A DNA stretch of 64,000 nt from an uncultured Eubacteriales bacterium. Its GTDB lineage: Bacteria; Bacillota; Clostridia; Oscillospirales; Oscillospiraceae. The notes under the pieces are model-generated. The model made no database searches and was not told the DNA's origin. It saw only the letters and a list, made by a program, of their open reading frames with translations. The stretch's first letter is position 1, and each line of letters begins with the position of its first letter. This document shows positions 39,802 through 49,090 of this stretch, piece after piece. The position numbers and the translations under genes were made by a program. The DNA lies in the NCBI GenBank assembly GCA_900540635.1, contig UQGU01000001.1, positions 124,001 through 188,000 on the forward strand, read 5' to 3'.

Positions 39802-41190
39802 TCAGGAAATACAGGTTGGACCACTTTGTTCCGGGGAATCATAGTGCAGATCCAGGTATCTTGCCACTTCCTTCAGAACCGGCAGGTAATCCCCGTAAAT
39901 GCCGCCCAGGTGGTGGATGTAAGGACCGAACATCAGCTTTTCCTCCCAGGACTTCCAGTTGTCCGTCTCCATCCAAACGTATGTACCCGTGGTCTCCGGA
40001 CCGGTCGTACTCCGGCCCTGTCCCACGAACATGTGGTAGCCGTCCTCCGCGTCGTCGAAGCGGCACACCGTCAGGCTGCCCTGCTTCATTTCAAAGTGGA
40101 CCTGGCCGCTCTTCAGCTTGGGACTGCTGGTTTTGGAATGCAGATCGTAGGCGAAGGGGCCGCAGTGCCACAGCAGCTCCGCGTTATCATTCTCCGGATG
40201 GCGGATGGTCAGATCCGCCAGGAAGCAGGGTTCCTTGCCCAGCATGCAGGCGCGCAGGATCACCATGGTGATGGCGCCGTTAATGTCTGTCTCGCAGGCC
40301 ACGGGGATCCCCTCGTTGGTCAGCTCGCTGACAGCCGCGCAGGCGGGCATCCCCAGCAGCGAGCAGGTGGGCCAACACTCGATGGCCGCCGCCGTACAGC
40401 CGTTGGCCTCCAGCTGCTGGGCAATGGCCAGTTTCAAGGCCACCACCTTCTCCACGCCGTCGCTGCCGGCACAGCTGCAGTCGAACCGCCCACGGAACGC
40501 TTCCACCTGACTGACGAAGGATTCCTCCTTATCCTCCAGGATCTTCGCCATGGTCTTCTGCAGAATCACCGGAGCGATGGCCACGGTCTGGATGCCGAAG
40601 CGGGTCATCAGCGCCGCCTCGTTGGTCATCACGCTGCGGAAGGGGCCGGGATGCTCGCCGATCTTGCCGATGCGCAGGTTCTTCAGATCCTTCAGCACGC
40701 AGGTCACACGGACAAAATTGTCGAAGCCGCGGCGGAACTCCTCGCTCTCCGCTTCCACATTATAGATATAGCTGTACTTCACACCGTAGCGGCGCAGTAC
40801 CTTGGTGGCTGCGAACATGCCACACTGGGTGTCCCTGCCTCGCCTCTGCTCAGAGTTGGGATGCTGGTCCCGTTCGCCCCAAACCAGGACGGGAACCTGA
40901 AACTTGGAGACCACATCCGCTACGGAGCCTTCGTCACCGAAATCGCAGAACAGGACGAAAATCGCGTCCACTTTTTCTTTCTGGAACTTGGCGACTGCCG
41001 CGGGAGATTTGGATTCGTGGTCGATAATGCCATTTTCCACCACATCATCAATGGTAACAAGCCTGACCACATCCGGAAGAATCCCCGAGATAACCTCCAT
41101 ACATTTCTTCTTTTCCTGGATGGCAACATTCACATCCAGCATGCCTCTTCTTGTGGGCAACACGCCAATCGTTACTTTAGCCTGATACAT
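39802..41190 (-). CDS. L-fucose/L-arabinose-type isomerase family protein
   Basis: The 462-residue protein belongs to the fucose/arabinose isomerase superfamily that converts aldoses to ketoses with Mn. Diagnostic segments are VLVWGERDQHP near residue 103, ECWPTCSLLGMPACAAVSEL near 268, GIPVACETDINGAIT near 290 and the metal-binding LADLTIRHPEN and WHCGPF. The substrate cannot be told from sequence by eye. AAAGGGG precedes the ATG. It overlaps the kinase gene by 14 bases. Confidence 0.88.
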   Translation of the reverse strand: MYQAKVTIGVLPTRRGMLDVNVAIQEKKKCMEVISGILPDVVRLVTIDDVVENGIIDHESKSPAAVAKFQKEKVDAIFVLFCDFGDEGSVADVVSKFQVPVLVWGERDQHPNSEQRRGRDTQCGMFAATKVLRRYGVKYSYIYNVEAESEEFRRGFDNFVRVTCVLKDLKNLRIGKIGEHPGPFRSVMTNEAALMTRFGIQTVAIAPVILQKTMAKILEDKEESFVSQVEAFRGRFDCSCAGSDGVEKVVALKLAIAQQLEANGCTAAAIECWPTCSLLGMPACAAVSELTNEGIPVACETDINGAITMVILRACMLGKEPCFLADLTIRHPENDNAELLWHCGPFAYDLHSKTSSPKLKSGQVHFEMKQGSLTVCRFDDAEDGYHMFVGQGRSTTGPETTGTYVWMETDNWKSWEEKLMFGPYIHHLGGIYGDYLPVLKEVARYLDLHYDSPEQSGPTCIS

Positions 41191-42163
41191 AGTCTAGCCC
41201 CTTTCTGTAATACTCGACCCGTTGGTCGATTTCCGTATAGTCGATGATACCGGTCCGCAGGAACTGCTCCAGCACCTGTTCGTTGGGAATGCCGGCCCGC
41301 CCGCCGATTCGGGTACACTTAATGGCGGAGGTTCCGCTGGCGTAGCGGGCGCATTCTTTCAGGGAATATCCTTTTAGCAGGGCCGCCAGGAACGCGCCGT
41401 GGAACACGTCGCCCGCGCCCACCGTATCCTGGGCCTCCACCTGGAAGGCCGGCAGCCGGAAGAAGCCCTCCCGGTCCAGGCCCACACAGCCCTTCTCCCC
41501 AAAGGTGAACACCACAGCCTCCGGCCCCATAGCCATCAGCTGGGCACACTCATCCTCCAGCTCATCCAGGGCCTTCCCCCTGCTGTTGGGGAACAGCTTG
41601 TCGAAAACAAATTCCGAGCCGACAAAGTAATCAATTTGCGGAATCATGCCGCGCAGTCCCTCGGTATAAGAATCCGCGTCAATGAAGACCTTAACGCCCT
41701 TTTCCCGGGCGATGGCCACCGCCTTCCGGGTCAGGGCCGAGGTATCCGCGATAAACAGATACCGGGCGCGCTCCAGGTAGGACCAGTCTACCTCTGCCTC
41801 TGTTAGAGGCTTTGTCTGTCCCATGCGGAACAGAATGGTGCGGGTCTGGGTGTCCTTCTCGCTGATCACCACAGACAGGCCGGTATTGCAGCCGGTACGG
41901 ACCTTCATATTGTCTACATTGATGTTGTGCCGCTTAAAATCCTGATAACAGAATCTTCCGAAAATATCGTCGCCCAGTACGCCGCCCAGGGCGCAGCGGA
42001 CGCCCAGCCGCGCCGCCGCAACCATACCGCTGGAAACCTTCCCGCCGCCCTGCCAGCTCAGGTCATTGAGCCGGGCGCCGCCGTTTCGCTGGGGCAGCGC
42101 ATCCAGATTGGCGTTCAAATCCATGCAGGGGGAGTCCAGGCCGAAAATATCAAAAGTTTCCAT
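41177..42163 (-). CDS. PfkB-family sugar kinase
   Basis: The 328-residue protein has both PfkB signatures: the N-terminal GGGKVSSGMVAAARLG near residue 40 and the C-terminal AQDTVGAGDVFHGAF near residue 245, with the catalytic Asp in GAGD. It should phosphorylate the ketose made by the isomerase. The ATG at 42163 has AGGAGG five bases upstream. A start six codons earlier lacks this and overlaps the aldolase. Confidence 0.9.
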   Translation of the reverse strand: METFDIFGLDSPCMDLNANLDALPQRNGGARLNDLSWQGGGKVSSGMVAAARLGVRCALGGVLGDDIFGRFCYQDFKRHNINVDNMKVRTGCNTGLSVVISEKDTQTRTILFRMGQTKPLTEAEVDWSYLERARYLFIADTSALTRKAVAIAREKGVKVFIDADSYTEGLRGMIPQIDYFVGSEFVFDKLFPNSRGKALDELEDECAQLMAMGPEAVVFTFGEKGCVGLDREGFFRLPAFQVEAQDTVGAGDVFHGAFLAALLKGYSLKECARYASGTSAIKCTRIGGRAGIPNEQVLEQFLRTGIIDYTEIDQRVEYYRKGLDYVSG

Positions 42164-42177
42164 GCAGCCTCCTGCCA

Positions 42178-43032
42178 TCACAGGGAGAAGCCGTTGGGGT
42201 TCAGCAGCCGGATCTTCCCCCGGACAAAGTCCACCATCCCCTGCTGCACACCGAAGAACATCGCCACACCGTTGCGGTTATGGCCGGTTTTCTCAATGGT
42301 CGCATCAAAGGCGTCATAGGTGGCCGCGAAATACTCCGTAGCAATGTTGAACTTGCTCATGCCCAGATTCACCGCCTCCCGCATCTGCTCATCGGGAATG
42401 CCGGAGCAGCCGTGGAGCACCAGGGGTACGGAAACCGCCTTGCGGATCTGACTGATCCGATCAAAGTCCAGGTTGGGTTCCCGGATATAATCGCCATGGG
42501 CATTGCCCACCGCAATGGCCAGGGAGCCGCAGCCTGTTCTCTCCACAAACTGGGCAGCCTGATCCGGATCGGTGAAGAAATCTGCGTTGGTCATGTCCTC
42601 CAGATTCTGACCCACACCGACATGCCCCAGCTCCGCCTCCACATCTACGCCGAATACCGCGGCGGTCCGGACCACCTGGCTGGTCAGCGCCACATTCTCC
42701 TCATAAGGCAGGGCCGAGCCGTCCACCATGACGGAGGGGAAGCCGTCCCGGATGCCGCTGACGGCGATCTCATAGGACGCTGAATGATCCAGATGTACCG
42801 CTACGGGAACGGAGGCTTTCCTGGCCAGGTCGTTGGCCATGAAAGCGATATGGCTCAGGGGGATATACTTGTCAAAGCCCGGGTAGAACTGGACGATCAC
42901 AGGCACCCGCTCCGCTTCCGCCGCCTGAATGGCACAGCGGATGGTCTCATAATTGATGGTATTGATGGCGGCAACACCATAGTGGTTCTCCGTAGCATGT
43001 TTCAGAAGATCGTTTACCTTTACCAAAGACAT
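42178..43032 (-). CDS. Class II (zinc) ketose-bisphosphate aldolase
   Basis: The 284-residue protein is a class II fructose/tagatose-bisphosphate aldolase-type enzyme. VHLDHSAS near residue 78 has the Asp-His pair. VEAELGHVG near 131, AIAVGNAHGDY near 172 and VLHGCSGIP near 205 carry the zinc and phosphate ligands. It would cleave the phosphorylated ketose into dihydroxyacetone phosphate and an aldehyde. It starts 2 bases from the aldo/keto reductase gene, consistent with the aldehyde being reduced next. Confidence 0.9.
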   Translation of the reverse strand: MSLVKVNDLLKHATENHYGVAAINTINYETIRCAIQAAEAERVPVIVQFYPGFDKYIPLSHIAFMANDLARKASVPVAVHLDHSASYEIAVSGIRDGFPSVMVDGSALPYEENVALTSQVVRTAAVFGVDVEAELGHVGVGQNLEDMTNADFFTDPDQAAQFVERTGCGSLAIAVGNAHGDYIREPNLDFDRISQIRKAVSVPLVLHGCSGIPDEQMREAVNLGMSKFNIATEYFAATYDAFDATIEKTGHNRNGVAMFFGVQQGMVDFVRGKIRLLNPNGFSL

Positions 43033-43034
43033 AA

Positions 43035-43997
43035 TTATTCCCCTTTCACTTCGGTATTAAAGAACAGCACATACTCGGGCATCTGGCTGCAGAATTCCCG
43101 GCTGTAAGCATCGATCCGATCATAGTCCTCCTGGCTTAACGTGAAGTTCAGGGCTTGAATGTTCTGCTCGGCGTGACGCTTGTCCGTGCCGCCTACAATG
43201 GGGGCGGTCAGATTCTTGTTGTTCACCAGCCAGTTAATACAGACCTGCGTCGCGGTCACGCCGTACTGCTTGCCAACCTCCACCAGGAAGTCCGCCACCT
43301 TCAGGCACTTCTCATAGACACCGGGCTGGAACAGCGCCGCCCGGCTACGGCCGCCGGTGATGGGCGTATCCGGCTTGAATTTGCCCGTCAGCAGGCCCTG
43401 GGCCAGGGTGCTGTAGGGAATGACACCGATACCCTCCTCCGTGCAATAGGGCAGCAGGTCCCGGTCAATATACCGCCACAGCAGATTGTAGCAGGGCTGA
43501 ACCACATCGATCTGGCCGTACTGTCTGGCCTCCTGGAGCATCTCCAGGGTGAAATTCGATACGCCAATGCTGCGGATCTTGCCCTTCTCCTTCAGTCGGT
43601 TCACATTCTCCACGGCCTGGGCGATGGACATGCCATCCCGGGGAGGATAGTGGAGGAAATAGGTATCCAGATAGTCCGCCCCCAGGCGGCGCAGACTGTC
43701 GTCGCAGGATTTCTCCATGTCCTCCATCTGGTAATGGTGGGGAAACACCTTGGAGATCAGGACATACCGCTCCCTGTCAACACCCTTCAGAGCCCTGCCA
43801 AGCACCTCTTCGGACCGGCCGTTCCCATAAATCTCGGCGGTATCAAAGGTATTCAGACCATGATCCAGATAGGTGTGAATACACTCGATGCTATCGTTAT
43901 CCTGCACTTCCCCAAAATAGTCGCCGCCCATGGACCAGCAGCCCACAATAATCGGAGAAACACTTACATTGCTTTTGCCTAGTTTCTTATAAATCAT
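43035..43997 (-). CDS. Aldo/keto reductase
   Basis: The 320-residue protein has the AKR tetrad: Asp and Tyr in FDTAEIYGNG near residue 51, Lys in LISKVF near 82, and His in YFLHYPP near 115. The NADPH-binding tail segments are IPYSTLAQGLLTGK and IVGGTDKRHAEQN. It probably reduces the aldehyde released by the aldolase. It follows the regulator gene by 2 bases. Confidence 0.9.
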   Translation of the reverse strand: MIYKKLGKSNVSVSPIIVGCWSMGGDYFGEVQDNDSIECIHTYLDHGLNTFDTAEIYGNGRSEEVLGRALKGVDRERYVLISKVFPHHYQMEDMEKSCDDSLRRLGADYLDTYFLHYPPRDGMSIAQAVENVNRLKEKGKIRSIGVSNFTLEMLQEARQYGQIDVVQPCYNLLWRYIDRDLLPYCTEEGIGVIPYSTLAQGLLTGKFKPDTPITGGRSRAALFQPGVYEKCLKVADFLVEVGKQYGVTATQVCINWLVNNKNLTAPIVGGTDKRHAEQNIQALNFTLSQEDYDRIDAYSREFCSQMPEYVLFFNTEVKGE

Positions 43998-43999
43998 GA

Positions 44000-45592
44000 T
44001 TAATCACCTTTCCGCCTGTTCGGCTCCTTTTGTCGCTTCCGGAATTCATTGGGCGTACACCCGACAAATTTCCGGAATTGCTTGGAAAAATGGGAGAAAT
44101 TGGTATATCCTGTCCGGATAGCGATATCGCTGATGGAGTATTCTCTGTGCGATAGCAGCTCCTTCGCAAGGGCGATACGCTCCTTCTGGATATAATCAAT
44201 CAGGGATTCTCCCGTCTCCCTATGAAACAGCCTGGATAAATAGCTCGGCGACAGGTAGAAATATTCCGCTAGCTGTCCCCGGCTGACTTCATCGATGTGT
44301 TCCCGGATATATGCTTTCATCTTGGCCACCAGAGTTTGCGTATTGCCGACATGAATCTGCTGAGACAAGCGGTTGGCTTCTTCCAGCATCAGCTGCTCCA
44401 GCTCCTCGGCATCCTGGGTCAGCCATCGGCCGAACTGGTTTTCCCGAAGCTTGGAAATGGACTGGTCCACCGTATTTTCCCGCAGAAGCTCGCTGATCAG
44501 CAAATTCCAGTCCACCAGCAGGGCACCGAGAAAGTCCGTGGAAAGGCTGTCGCCGCTGCGTCTATGGGCATTGAAATACTCCGTCAAGGCATTTTGAAAC
44601 CGAATGATATCTCCCTGTTGGAGCATCCGCTTCCAAACCTGTGTGTCCGGGGGCTGATAGTCCGGCTTGACCTGGGTATGCTCCTGAAGTTCGATGAACC
44701 GACTGGCTTCCTGATTCGCGGTATTCCCGGAAATCTGGATGATCGCGCCAACCTTTCCCTTCAGTTGGTTCACCGTACAGGACTCCAGAATATGGTAACG
44801 GATGTCGAACAGGAAGTAGGACTTGATAAACTCCGCGAATTCCCGCATCAGCTGCTCCAGCTCCGGCGCCTCGCTCTCCCCTGCCCGGAAGACGGCCAAA
44901 AGCTGGCCTGTTTGGACGCAGTATATGGACTCAAAATTCTGCCGCTTCCTTTCGGAAAGTTCCCCTAATGTGTTATCGCACAGGAAGCGGAGCATTTCAT
45001 CCTGCCAGACCTCCGCGCCGGTGTTTAGGAAGATAAGCACAGTGGTCAGCTTTTCCTTGGAACGGTAGGGTATCCCGGCGTCCGGGCTTTCCGTGTCCAG
45101 ATGTTCCCCGCTGTCCGGCGCCAGCTCCCGAAGCAGGTTGTTCCAAAATGTGGCTTTCGCGTTGCTCTGCTGAGAAATCCATTGGCTGCCGTATTCCATG
45201 AGCTGCTTTTTCTTTTCCCGAATCTGATGCTGCTGCACGATCTCCTGGACGGCGGTCTCCAACTCCCCGGTATCCAGCGGCTTGAGCAGATATTTGGACA
45301 CCTTGTAGCCCACAGCCTTTTGGGCATACCTGAAATCCGGATAGCTGGTCAGCAGCATGACTTCAATCTCACTGTCCCGCTGCCGGATCCACTCCAGCAA
45401 AGCAAAGCCATCCTGCCCTGGCATTTCGATATCCGAAATGACGAAGTCTATCGCGTGCTCAGACAGCAGCCGTTTCGCGTCGGATACGTTGTAACAGCCA
45501 AACACCTCATCGATACCATAGGCATTCCAATCGAGCCTCCGCGACACACCTTCCACAACATATTTATTGTCATCTACAATCAATAGTTTCAT
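44000..45592 (-). CDS. YesN-type AraC-family response regulator
   Basis: The 530-residue protein has an N-terminal receiver (KLLIVDDNKYVVEGV; phospho-acceptor Asp in FVISDIEMPG near residue 54; Lys in YLLKPLD). A long middle region follows, then a C-terminal AraC HTH (LAEYFYLSPSYLSRLFHRET, and ISDIAIRTGYTNFSHFSKQFRKFVG near 500). It is paired with the YesM-type kinase encoded 10 bases upstream and should activate the operon when the sugar is sensed. Confidence 0.9.
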   Translation of the reverse strand: MKLLIVDDNKYVVEGVSRRLDWNAYGIDEVFGCYNVSDAKRLLSEHAIDFVISDIEMPGQDGFALLEWIRQRDSEIEVMLLTSYPDFRYAQKAVGYKVSKYLLKPLDTGELETAVQEIVQQHQIREKKKQLMEYGSQWISQQSNAKATFWNNLLRELAPDSGEHLDTESPDAGIPYRSKEKLTTVLIFLNTGAEVWQDEMLRFLCDNTLGELSERKRQNFESIYCVQTGQLLAVFRAGESEAPELEQLMREFAEFIKSYFLFDIRYHILESCTVNQLKGKVGAIIQISGNTANQEASRFIELQEHTQVKPDYQPPDTQVWKRMLQQGDIIRFQNALTEYFNAHRRSGDSLSTDFLGALLVDWNLLISELLRENTVDQSISKLRENQFGRWLTQDAEELEQLMLEEANRLSQQIHVGNTQTLVAKMKAYIREHIDEVSRGQLAEYFYLSPSYLSRLFHRETGESLIDYIQKERIALAKELLSHREYSISDIAIRTGYTNFSHFSKQFRKFVGCTPNEFRKRQKEPNRRKGD

Positions 45593-45602
45593 TTTGCTTG
45601 CC

Positions 45603-47225
45603 TCACATGGGAATCCAGATTTCCACCTGTGCGCCGTCGGAATGATTGGACAGGGTGATCTTTGCCGCATCACCATAGATCAGACGAATCCGCTGGATTG
45701 CGTTGTTGATGCCAATATGCTTGCCGTCTACCTCCGGGATCAGCTTGCCGGATTGAAGATAGTCCAGCAGCTCCTGGGGATATCCGCCCCCGTCGTCCCG
45801 GAGTCGCAGGAACAGGAATGGCTTCTCCCCTTCCTGCCTGCACGCGCCGAGTACCGTGATGTTCAAGCCGTCCTCACTGTTTGCCGCGTGCTTCAGAGAG
45901 TTCTCCAGGAAGGTGCTCACCAGCAGTACCGGAATTAAAATACTGCGGACATCCTCCGCGATACTGTACTCCACATGGACGCTGTTGCCATTCCACTCCT
46001 GGTTGATCCGGATAATGCTGTCCATGTGGCGCAGCTCCTGCCACAGCGGAACCATATCCATGCAGTCCCGCAGCACATAGCGGTAATAGTTGGACAGGGC
46101 CACTGTCAGATTCATGATCTTATCCGTCTGCCCAAGCTGGGCCATGTCGTAAATCGTCGTCAGATTGTTCACAAGGAAATGCGGACGGATCTGCAGATTG
46201 CGGAAATTGATATTCAGCTGCCGTTTTTCCAGCTCCGCCTCATACAGCCGGACAGAGAGCGCTTCCATTTGATCACTCAACTGAGACAACACGTCATAGG
46301 TATCGTCCAGTGCGTTGATAACCGCACCGTTCACGTCCTTATAGGATGTTGTATTTTTGCTGTACTTGCTCAGGATTCCCGTCAAATTCTGAATGGGCTC
46401 CAGAAGGTTTTTGCGTACCGCGCTGACAGACAACAGCAGAATCACCATACCGATCATCAGCAGGAGCATCTGCACGACCTGGAACAGAAGCACCCACATG
46501 ATGTCCCGATCCGAATCGATCTGCATCTGAATACAGAAATCAGCATAGACATCGGTCAGCTCATACGTTACCCGTTTCTCCCGGGAACTTTGACCCATCT
46601 CGCCGTATTTCAGCAGCGAGAACTCGGCAATGTTGTTGTCGCTGTAATGAACCAGCCCGGACAAGAAATCCTCCTCCGTGATCCAGGAACCGCACACAAA
46701 GGAGTCGTTCACCCACATACATAGGATTACTCGCCGTCCACCCGGCATTTCATGGAGGACGTACCGTCCGCTGACCACCGGCTCCTTCGACAGCCTCTTG
46801 AGCTCACCGCGGATCTGGCGGTACTCCGAAAAAGGCAGGGTCACGGCGGTGAGCTCCAGGAACCGGTCCTGATGGTTTTCATAAACATAATAATTGTACC
46901 GGTTGATGGACAACTTATTGAGCAGCTGGTAAGTATTTTGCAGACTGCCGGATTGCTCGACCCATTCCATACCGATCTGCTCGAACAGAGACCGGTAACT
47001 GGTGGTCAGAACCGTAGATTCCATAGCGGAATCGTTGTTTTCCAGTTCGCTGGACAGCTTGGAGATAAAAGCATCCGCATACCGCCGTACCGTATCCGTC
47101 GCATTACTCTGTAATTTCACTGTGGAAAAGACAGCAAGGGCTGCACACAGGCCCAACAGCAGGACACACACAATTAAGACCTGTCTGATATTTATGCGGC
47201 GGATATGCAGATGCTTTTTACTCAT
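45603..47225 (-). CDS. YesM-type sensor histidine kinase
   Basis: The 540-residue protein has an N-terminal membrane helix (about 13-36), a large extracytoplasmic sensor (about 37-245), a second helix (about 250-272), then a HAMP-like linker. The His_kinase box reads NLQIRPHFLVNNLTTIYD near residue 345. The ATPase contains FLENSLKHA near 440 and LRDDGGGYP. It should sense an extracellular sugar and phosphorylate the YesN-type regulator. It lies directly after the ABC permease genes. Confidence 0.9.
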   Translation of the reverse strand: MSKKHLHIRRINIRQVLIVCVLLLGLCAALAVFSTVKLQSNATDTVRRYADAFISKLSSELENNDSAMESTVLTTSYRSLFEQIGMEWVEQSGSLQNTYQLLNKLSINRYNYYVYENHQDRFLELTAVTLPFSEYRQIRGELKRLSKEPVVSGRYVLHEMPGGRRVILCMWVNDSFVCGSWITEEDFLSGLVHYSDNNIAEFSLLKYGEMGQSSREKRVTYELTDVYADFCIQMQIDSDRDIMWVLLFQVVQMLLLMIGMVILLLSVSAVRKNLLEPIQNLTGILSKYSKNTTSYKDVNGAVINALDDTYDVLSQLSDQMEALSVRLYEAELEKRQLNINFRNLQIRPHFLVNNLTTIYDMAQLGQTDKIMNLTVALSNYYRYVLRDCMDMVPLWQELRHMDSIIRINQEWNGNSVHVEYSIAEDVRSILIPVLLVSTFLENSLKHAANSEDGLNITVLGACRQEGEKPFLFLRLRDDGGGYPQELLDYLQSGKLIPEVDGKHIGINNAIQRIRLIYGDAAKITLSNHSDGAQVEIWIPM

Positions 47226-47229
47226 GGCT

Positions 47230-48108
47230 TTATCCTTTCACAGCGCCTACGGCGATACCTTTTTCAAAATACTTCGTCAGGAAAGGATACAGTATCAAAA
47301 TGGGAAGCATAGCCGCAAATGCGATTGCCATACGCAAGCTGATACTGGGTACCGAACTGACCGTGCCGCGTCCATATTTGGTTAAATACTCAATGTTCTT
47401 GACCATGACATTCAGCACCTGCTGAATAGAATACTTGCTCTGGTCGCTGATATAGTATAACCCATTTGTCCAGTCATTCCAATAGTTCAAACCCGCGAAA
47501 ACGCCGACTGTGACAAAAATAGGCTTACCAAGGGGCAGCACGATCCGTCTGAAAATCTGGAACTCAGAAGCGCCGTCAATTTTGGCGGACTCATACAGCT
47601 CCGAGGGAACATTGGACTGCAGGTAGGTACGGACGATAATACAGTTGAAGGAGCTGAACAGCAAATTTGGCACCAGCAATGCCCAATAGGTGTTTTTAAT
47701 ATGAAATACCATTGTGTAAATCATATAGGTTGGGACGAGGCCGCCGTTAAACAGCATTGTGAAGAGGATCGCAAAGCTGAAAAAGGATCTGCCGGGCAAA
47801 TTCCGCAATGACAAGGGATACGCGGCCATAGCGACGATAGCCACATGGGCCAGGGTTCCAATGACGGTTACGCAAACAGTAATTCCATAGGCCCTAAAAA
47901 TAACGTCTCTGGAATTCCAGATGTACTTGTAGGCATCGAAGCTGAGCTTCTCAGGGAAAATGGAGTAGCCATTGATCAACAGCGTATTCTCTTCTGTAAT
48001 CGAGGAGATAAACAGCAGAAGGAACGGGAAGATCACAATGACCATCACGCAGATCATCACCACAGAGGCAAACACTTCAAACGCTTTTTCCTGTTTTGTT
48101 TTGATCAT
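47230..48108 (-). CDS. Sugar ABC transporter permease (LplC/AraQ type)
   Basis: The 292-residue protein has six membrane helices and the EAA loop around YESAKIDGASEFQIFRRIVL (about 175-194), which contacts the ATPase. LVPTYMIY and the C-terminal YPFLTKYFEKGIAVGAVKG are typical of LplC-type permeases. It starts 12 bases after the companion permease. No ATPase gene is present in the operon, so a shared MsmX-like ATPase elsewhere is expected. Confidence 0.9.
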   Translation of the reverse strand: MIKTKQEKAFEVFASVVMICVMVIVIFPFLLLFISSITEENTLLINGYSIFPEKLSFDAYKYIWNSRDVIFRAYGITVCVTVIGTLAHVAIVAMAAYPLSLRNLPGRSFFSFAILFTMLFNGGLVPTYMIYTMVFHIKNTYWALLVPNLLFSSFNCIIVRTYLQSNVPSELYESAKIDGASEFQIFRRIVLPLGKPIFVTVGVFAGLNYWNDWTNGLYYISDQSKYSIQQVLNVMVKNIEYLTKYGRGTVSSVPSISLRMAIAFAAMLPILILYPFLTKYFEKGIAVGAVKG

Positions 48109-48120
48109 ATGGGCACCTCA

Positions 48121-49056
48121 CTAGAACAGAGCGTTTTCGCGACTTACCTTCCGTGCGATTCCATTGAACAGCAGGATCATGGCAAACCCGATCACAGACT
48201 GCAGGAAGCTGGCTGCGGAAGACAGTCCGATATTGTTTTGCGTCATCAGCGCGCGGTACACGAAGGTGTCCACAGTCTGCGTGGCATCCATAATCAGACC
48301 GGAGTTCTGAGGCACCTGGTAGAACAGTCCGAAATCACTGGTGAAAATGCGTCCCACATTCAGCAGCACCATGGTGATCACCGTAGGCTTCAAAAATGGA
48401 AGCGTGATATAACGGATCTGCTGCGCCTTGGACGCTCCGGATAACCGGGCAACCTCATACAACGAAGGATCGATCCCCAAAATTGTGGAAATATACAGGA
48501 TGCAGCTGTAGCCCACGCCTTTCCAAGCATTGACGAAAATCAGGATACCTGGCCAGGGTTTTGAGGTATCGTACCAGGATATCTTCTGGAGTCCAAAGGA
48601 CTCCAGAAGACTGTTTACCAAACCTGCCTGTGGATCCAGGAATGCTCTGACCATGTAAGAAACGATGATAATGGACACAACGAAGGGGAACAGAATACTG
48701 CTTTGGGCGTACTTCTGCAACTTCTTATTTCCAATTTCCGTGATAAAAATTGCCAGCGTGACGCCCAGTATGACGTTCGTAAGAATGAAGCAGATATTGT
48801 ATCCCAGCGTATTGCGGATAATGATGGGAACATCCTTGCTTCGGGCCAGGAACGCGAAGTTTTTCAGGCCATTCCATTCGCTGCCCCAGATACCGCCCTG
48901 AACGGTGTACTTCTTGAAGGCCAGTACGATACCGGCCATGGGCATGTAATTGTTGATGAGCAGGTAGAACAGGGCCGGCAGCATCATCAGATAGAGCGGT
49001 AAGTACCGCGTGAATTTGTTCGCTTTTACAGCAAGCGAGTTCTTCTTAGGAGTCAT
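48121..49056 (-). CDS. Sugar ABC transporter permease (LplB/UgpA type)
   Basis: The 311-residue protein has six membrane helices starting with YLPLYLMMLPALFYLLINNY and an EAA loop around YEVARLSGASKAQQIRYITL (about 214-233). NNYMPMAGIVLAFKKYT near residue 36 is characteristic of the LplB group. The ATG at 49056 has GAGGA upstream. A longer start would overlap the binding-protein gene. Confidence 0.9.
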   Translation of the reverse strand: MTPKKNSLAVKANKFTRYLPLYLMMLPALFYLLINNYMPMAGIVLAFKKYTVQGGIWGSEWNGLKNFAFLARSKDVPIIIRNTLGYNICFILTNVILGVTLAIFITEIGNKKLQKYAQSSILFPFVVSIIIVSYMVRAFLDPQAGLVNSLLESFGLQKISWYDTSKPWPGILIFVNAWKGVGYSCILYISTILGIDPSLYEVARLSGASKAQQIRYITLPFLKPTVITMVLLNVGRIFTSDFGLFYQVPQNSGLIMDATQTVDTFVYRALMTQNNIGLSSAASFLQSVIGFAMILLFNGIARKVSRENALF

Positions 49057-49090
49057 AGCATCCTCGCTTTCCCAAAAATCCGGTTCCGAA

